Assembly (NCBI GenBank): GCA_948663505.1
Contig: CAPNAQ010000029.1
Span: 1 to 6,768, forward strand
Direction of reading: 5' to 3'
DNA: 6,768 nt
DNA from: an uncultured Clostridia bacterium
GTDB taxonomy: Bacteria; Bacillota; Clostridia; TANB77; CAG-508
Shown: positions 6,214-6,768 of the stretch, piece by piece
Layout: each line of letters begins with the position of its first letter
Numbering within the stretch: the stretch's first letter is position 1
Translations under genes and position numbers: made by a program
Notes under the pieces: generated by a model
Database searches by the model: none
What the model saw: the letters and a program-made list of their open reading frames with translations, nothing else
What the model was told of the DNA's origin: nothing

Positions 6214-6477
6214 TTATTTTCTTAATCCTAATTTTTCAACGATGTCTCTATATCTTTGTACATCCTTTTTTGATAAATAGTTTAGTAAATTTCTTCTTTT
6301 ACCTACCATTTTTAATAATCCTCTTCTTGAGTGATTATCTTTTACATGTACTTTTAAGTGTTCTGTTAATTCATTAATTCTTTCTGTTAAAAGAGCTATT
6401 TGTACTTCTGGTGATCCTGTGTCTTTTTCTTCTCTTTTATTTGTGTTAATGATTTCTTGTTTTCTTTCCTTTGTCAT
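6214..6477 (-). CDS. rpsO: 30S ribosomal protein S15
   Basis: S15 is a primary 16S rRNA-binding protein of the small-subunit platform and also contributes to a bridge to the 50S subunit. The 87-residue product (family usually near 89) is complete, with DTGSPEVQIALLTERI (19-34), the rRNA-binding turn DNHSRRGLL (47-55) and GKRRNLLNYL (59-68). The SD GGAGGT (6490-6485) is seven bases before ATG, an optimal start. It is transcribed from a strong promoter at 6570-6598 through a leader of about 86 nt that can fold, and is followed by a stem-loop and pnp. In several bacteria S15 represses its own mRNA by binding the leader; that is plausible here but not shown. Confidence 0.97.
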   Translation of the reverse strand: MTKERKQEIINTNKREEKDTGSPEVQIALLTERINELTEHLKVHVKDNHSRRGLLKMVGKRRNLLNYLSKKDVQRYRDIVEKLGLRK

Positions 6478-6515
6478 TTCTTACACCTCCATTTTTTCTT
6501 TATGTCCTTTAACTG

Positions 6516-6547
6516 AGCTTTTAGATTTGGTGCTTGTATCTGAAGCT
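6516..6547 (-). promoter_or_regulatory. Folded rpsO leader, candidate S15 autoregulatory RNA
   Basis: In the minus-strand leader AGCTT (6547-6543) pairs with AAGCT (6520-6516), and AGAT (6541-6538) pairs with ATCT (6526-6523). A small internal loop separates the stems and an 11-nt apical loop closes them. The fold lies between the promoter and the SD. S15 leaders with different folds are known in several phyla, including Firmicutes; I cannot match this one to a named class by eye. Confidence 0.45.
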
Positions 6548-6565
6548 AAGTAAAAGGTTTTACTT
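6548..6565 (-). other. 5'-terminal hairpin of the rpsO transcript
   Basis: AAGTAAAA (6548-6555) and TTTTACTT (6558-6565) are perfect 8-bp arms with two bases between them. The predicted transcription start (about 6563-6564) lies at the outer edge, so the mRNA would begin in this stem. A 5'-terminal stem can shield mRNA from 5'-end-dependent decay; this role is inferred. Confidence 0.45.
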
Positions 6566-6569
6566 TAAT

Positions 6570-6618
6570 AGTATACTACGTTTCTTAAAATTTATCAAGT
6601 GTTTTTTTTAGTTTTTTT
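6570..6618 (-). promoter_or_regulatory. Strong rpsO promoter with UP element
   Basis: TTGATA (6598-6593) and TATACT (6575-6570) are exactly 17 bp apart on the minus strand. Upstream of the -35, an A8 tract (6609-6602) and an A7 tract (6618-6612) are about one helical turn apart. This is the form of an UP element or phased curved DNA, as expected for a highly expressed ribosomal gene. Confidence 0.82.
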
Positions 6619-6636
6619 ATTTGCATATATTATGTA

Positions 6637-6669
6637 AATGTCCAAAGGGGACTGTCCCCAATGGACATT
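6637..6669. repeat. GGGGAC/GTCCCC palindrome upstream of rpsO
   Basis: AATGTCCA (6637-6644) pairs with TGGACATT (6662-6669), and GGGGAC (6647-6652) pairs with GTCCCC (6654-6659) around a single T. An AA/AA mismatch separates the two stems. The organisation (outer arm, A-rich joint, GGGAC-type core) matches the repeats at 1826-1945 although the outer arms differ. It covers two bases of the stop codon of the partial membrane-protein gene. There is no T run after it, so it is not a classic terminator. Confidence 0.85.
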
Positions 6670-6768
6670 ACTTTATACAATATAAAATAATTAAACCAAC
6701 TATTGAAATTAATAATCCTAAAATCTTTACACCTGCAGCTCCTTCATTTTGATCTCCAAATCCAAAAA
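6668..6768 (-). CDS. C-terminal end of an unidentified membrane protein (partial)
   Basis: An open frame enters from the right window edge and ends at TAA (6670-6668), giving 33 full codons. The peptide begins near FGFGDQNEG and then has one clear membrane helix, about GLLISIVGLIILY, followed by a very short CIK tail. I do not recognise the family. It lies on the same strand as rpsO, with a palindrome on its stop codon and the rpsO promoter 70 bp beyond, so it is probably a separate transcription unit. The call rests on the open frame, the hydrophobic helix and the position of the stop. Confidence 0.6.
   Translation of the reverse strand, partial: FGFGDQNEGAAGVKILGLLISIVGLIILYCIK

Noticed and set aside
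1..6768. CRISPR array, tRNA or rRNA genes, transposase or toxin-antitoxin genes
   Set aside because: No regularly spaced direct repeats, no cloverleaf-like or rRNA-like sequence, and no recognisable transposase or toxin-antitoxin pair were seen in the window.

Overview
The window is very AT-rich, uses the standard code (TGG for Trp, with TGA, TAA and TAG all used as stops), and has strong Shine-Dalgarno (SD) sites of the GGAGG type. It also carries a sortase-type LPNTG surface protein. Together these point to a low-GC Gram-positive bacterium, most likely a member of the Firmicutes (clostridial type); the genus cannot be fixed from the sequence. Every supported gene is on the minus strand, so transcription runs from the right end of the window to the left.

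Layout in transcription order. (1) 6768-6668: the 3' end of an unidentified membrane protein, cut by the window edge. Its stop codon sits in a GGGGAC/GTCCCC palindrome. (2) rpsO (ribosomal protein S15), with a strong promoter, an A-tract UP element and a folded 5' leader, followed by a 12-bp stem-loop. (3) pnp (polynucleotide phosphorylase), in the classic rpsO-pnp order. (4) thrS (threonyl-tRNA synthetase), 60 nt after pnp, with an AAAGGGAT palindrome in the gap. (5) ychF (ribosome-associated ATPase). (6) A 265-bp promoter region with two good tandem sigma-A-type promoters, driving (7) a 117-residue LPXTG-anchored small protein that ends at an intrinsic terminator.

The first four complete genes are housekeeping genes for translation and RNA turnover: S15 in the ribosome, PNPase degrading mRNA, ThrRS charging tRNA and YchF on the ribosome. 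They may be partly co-transcribed, with hairpins between them that could attenuate or process the message. The LPXTG gene is a separate transcription unit facing the cell surface.

The most interesting structure is the thrS-ychF gap. A 120-bp element at 1826-1945 is bounded by two exact 29-bp inverted copies of a sequence that is itself palindromic, and it is flanked by a 5-bp CTTTT direct repeat. This is the architecture of a REPIN (paired inverted REP sequences) or a tiny MITE. The element supplies the thrS stop codon, probably the thrS terminator, and the sequence just upstream of the ychF SD. Two other palindromes with a GGGA-type core lie at gene ends (3893-3909 and 6637-6669), each touching a stop codon. 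No complete new enzymatic or defence system is visible.
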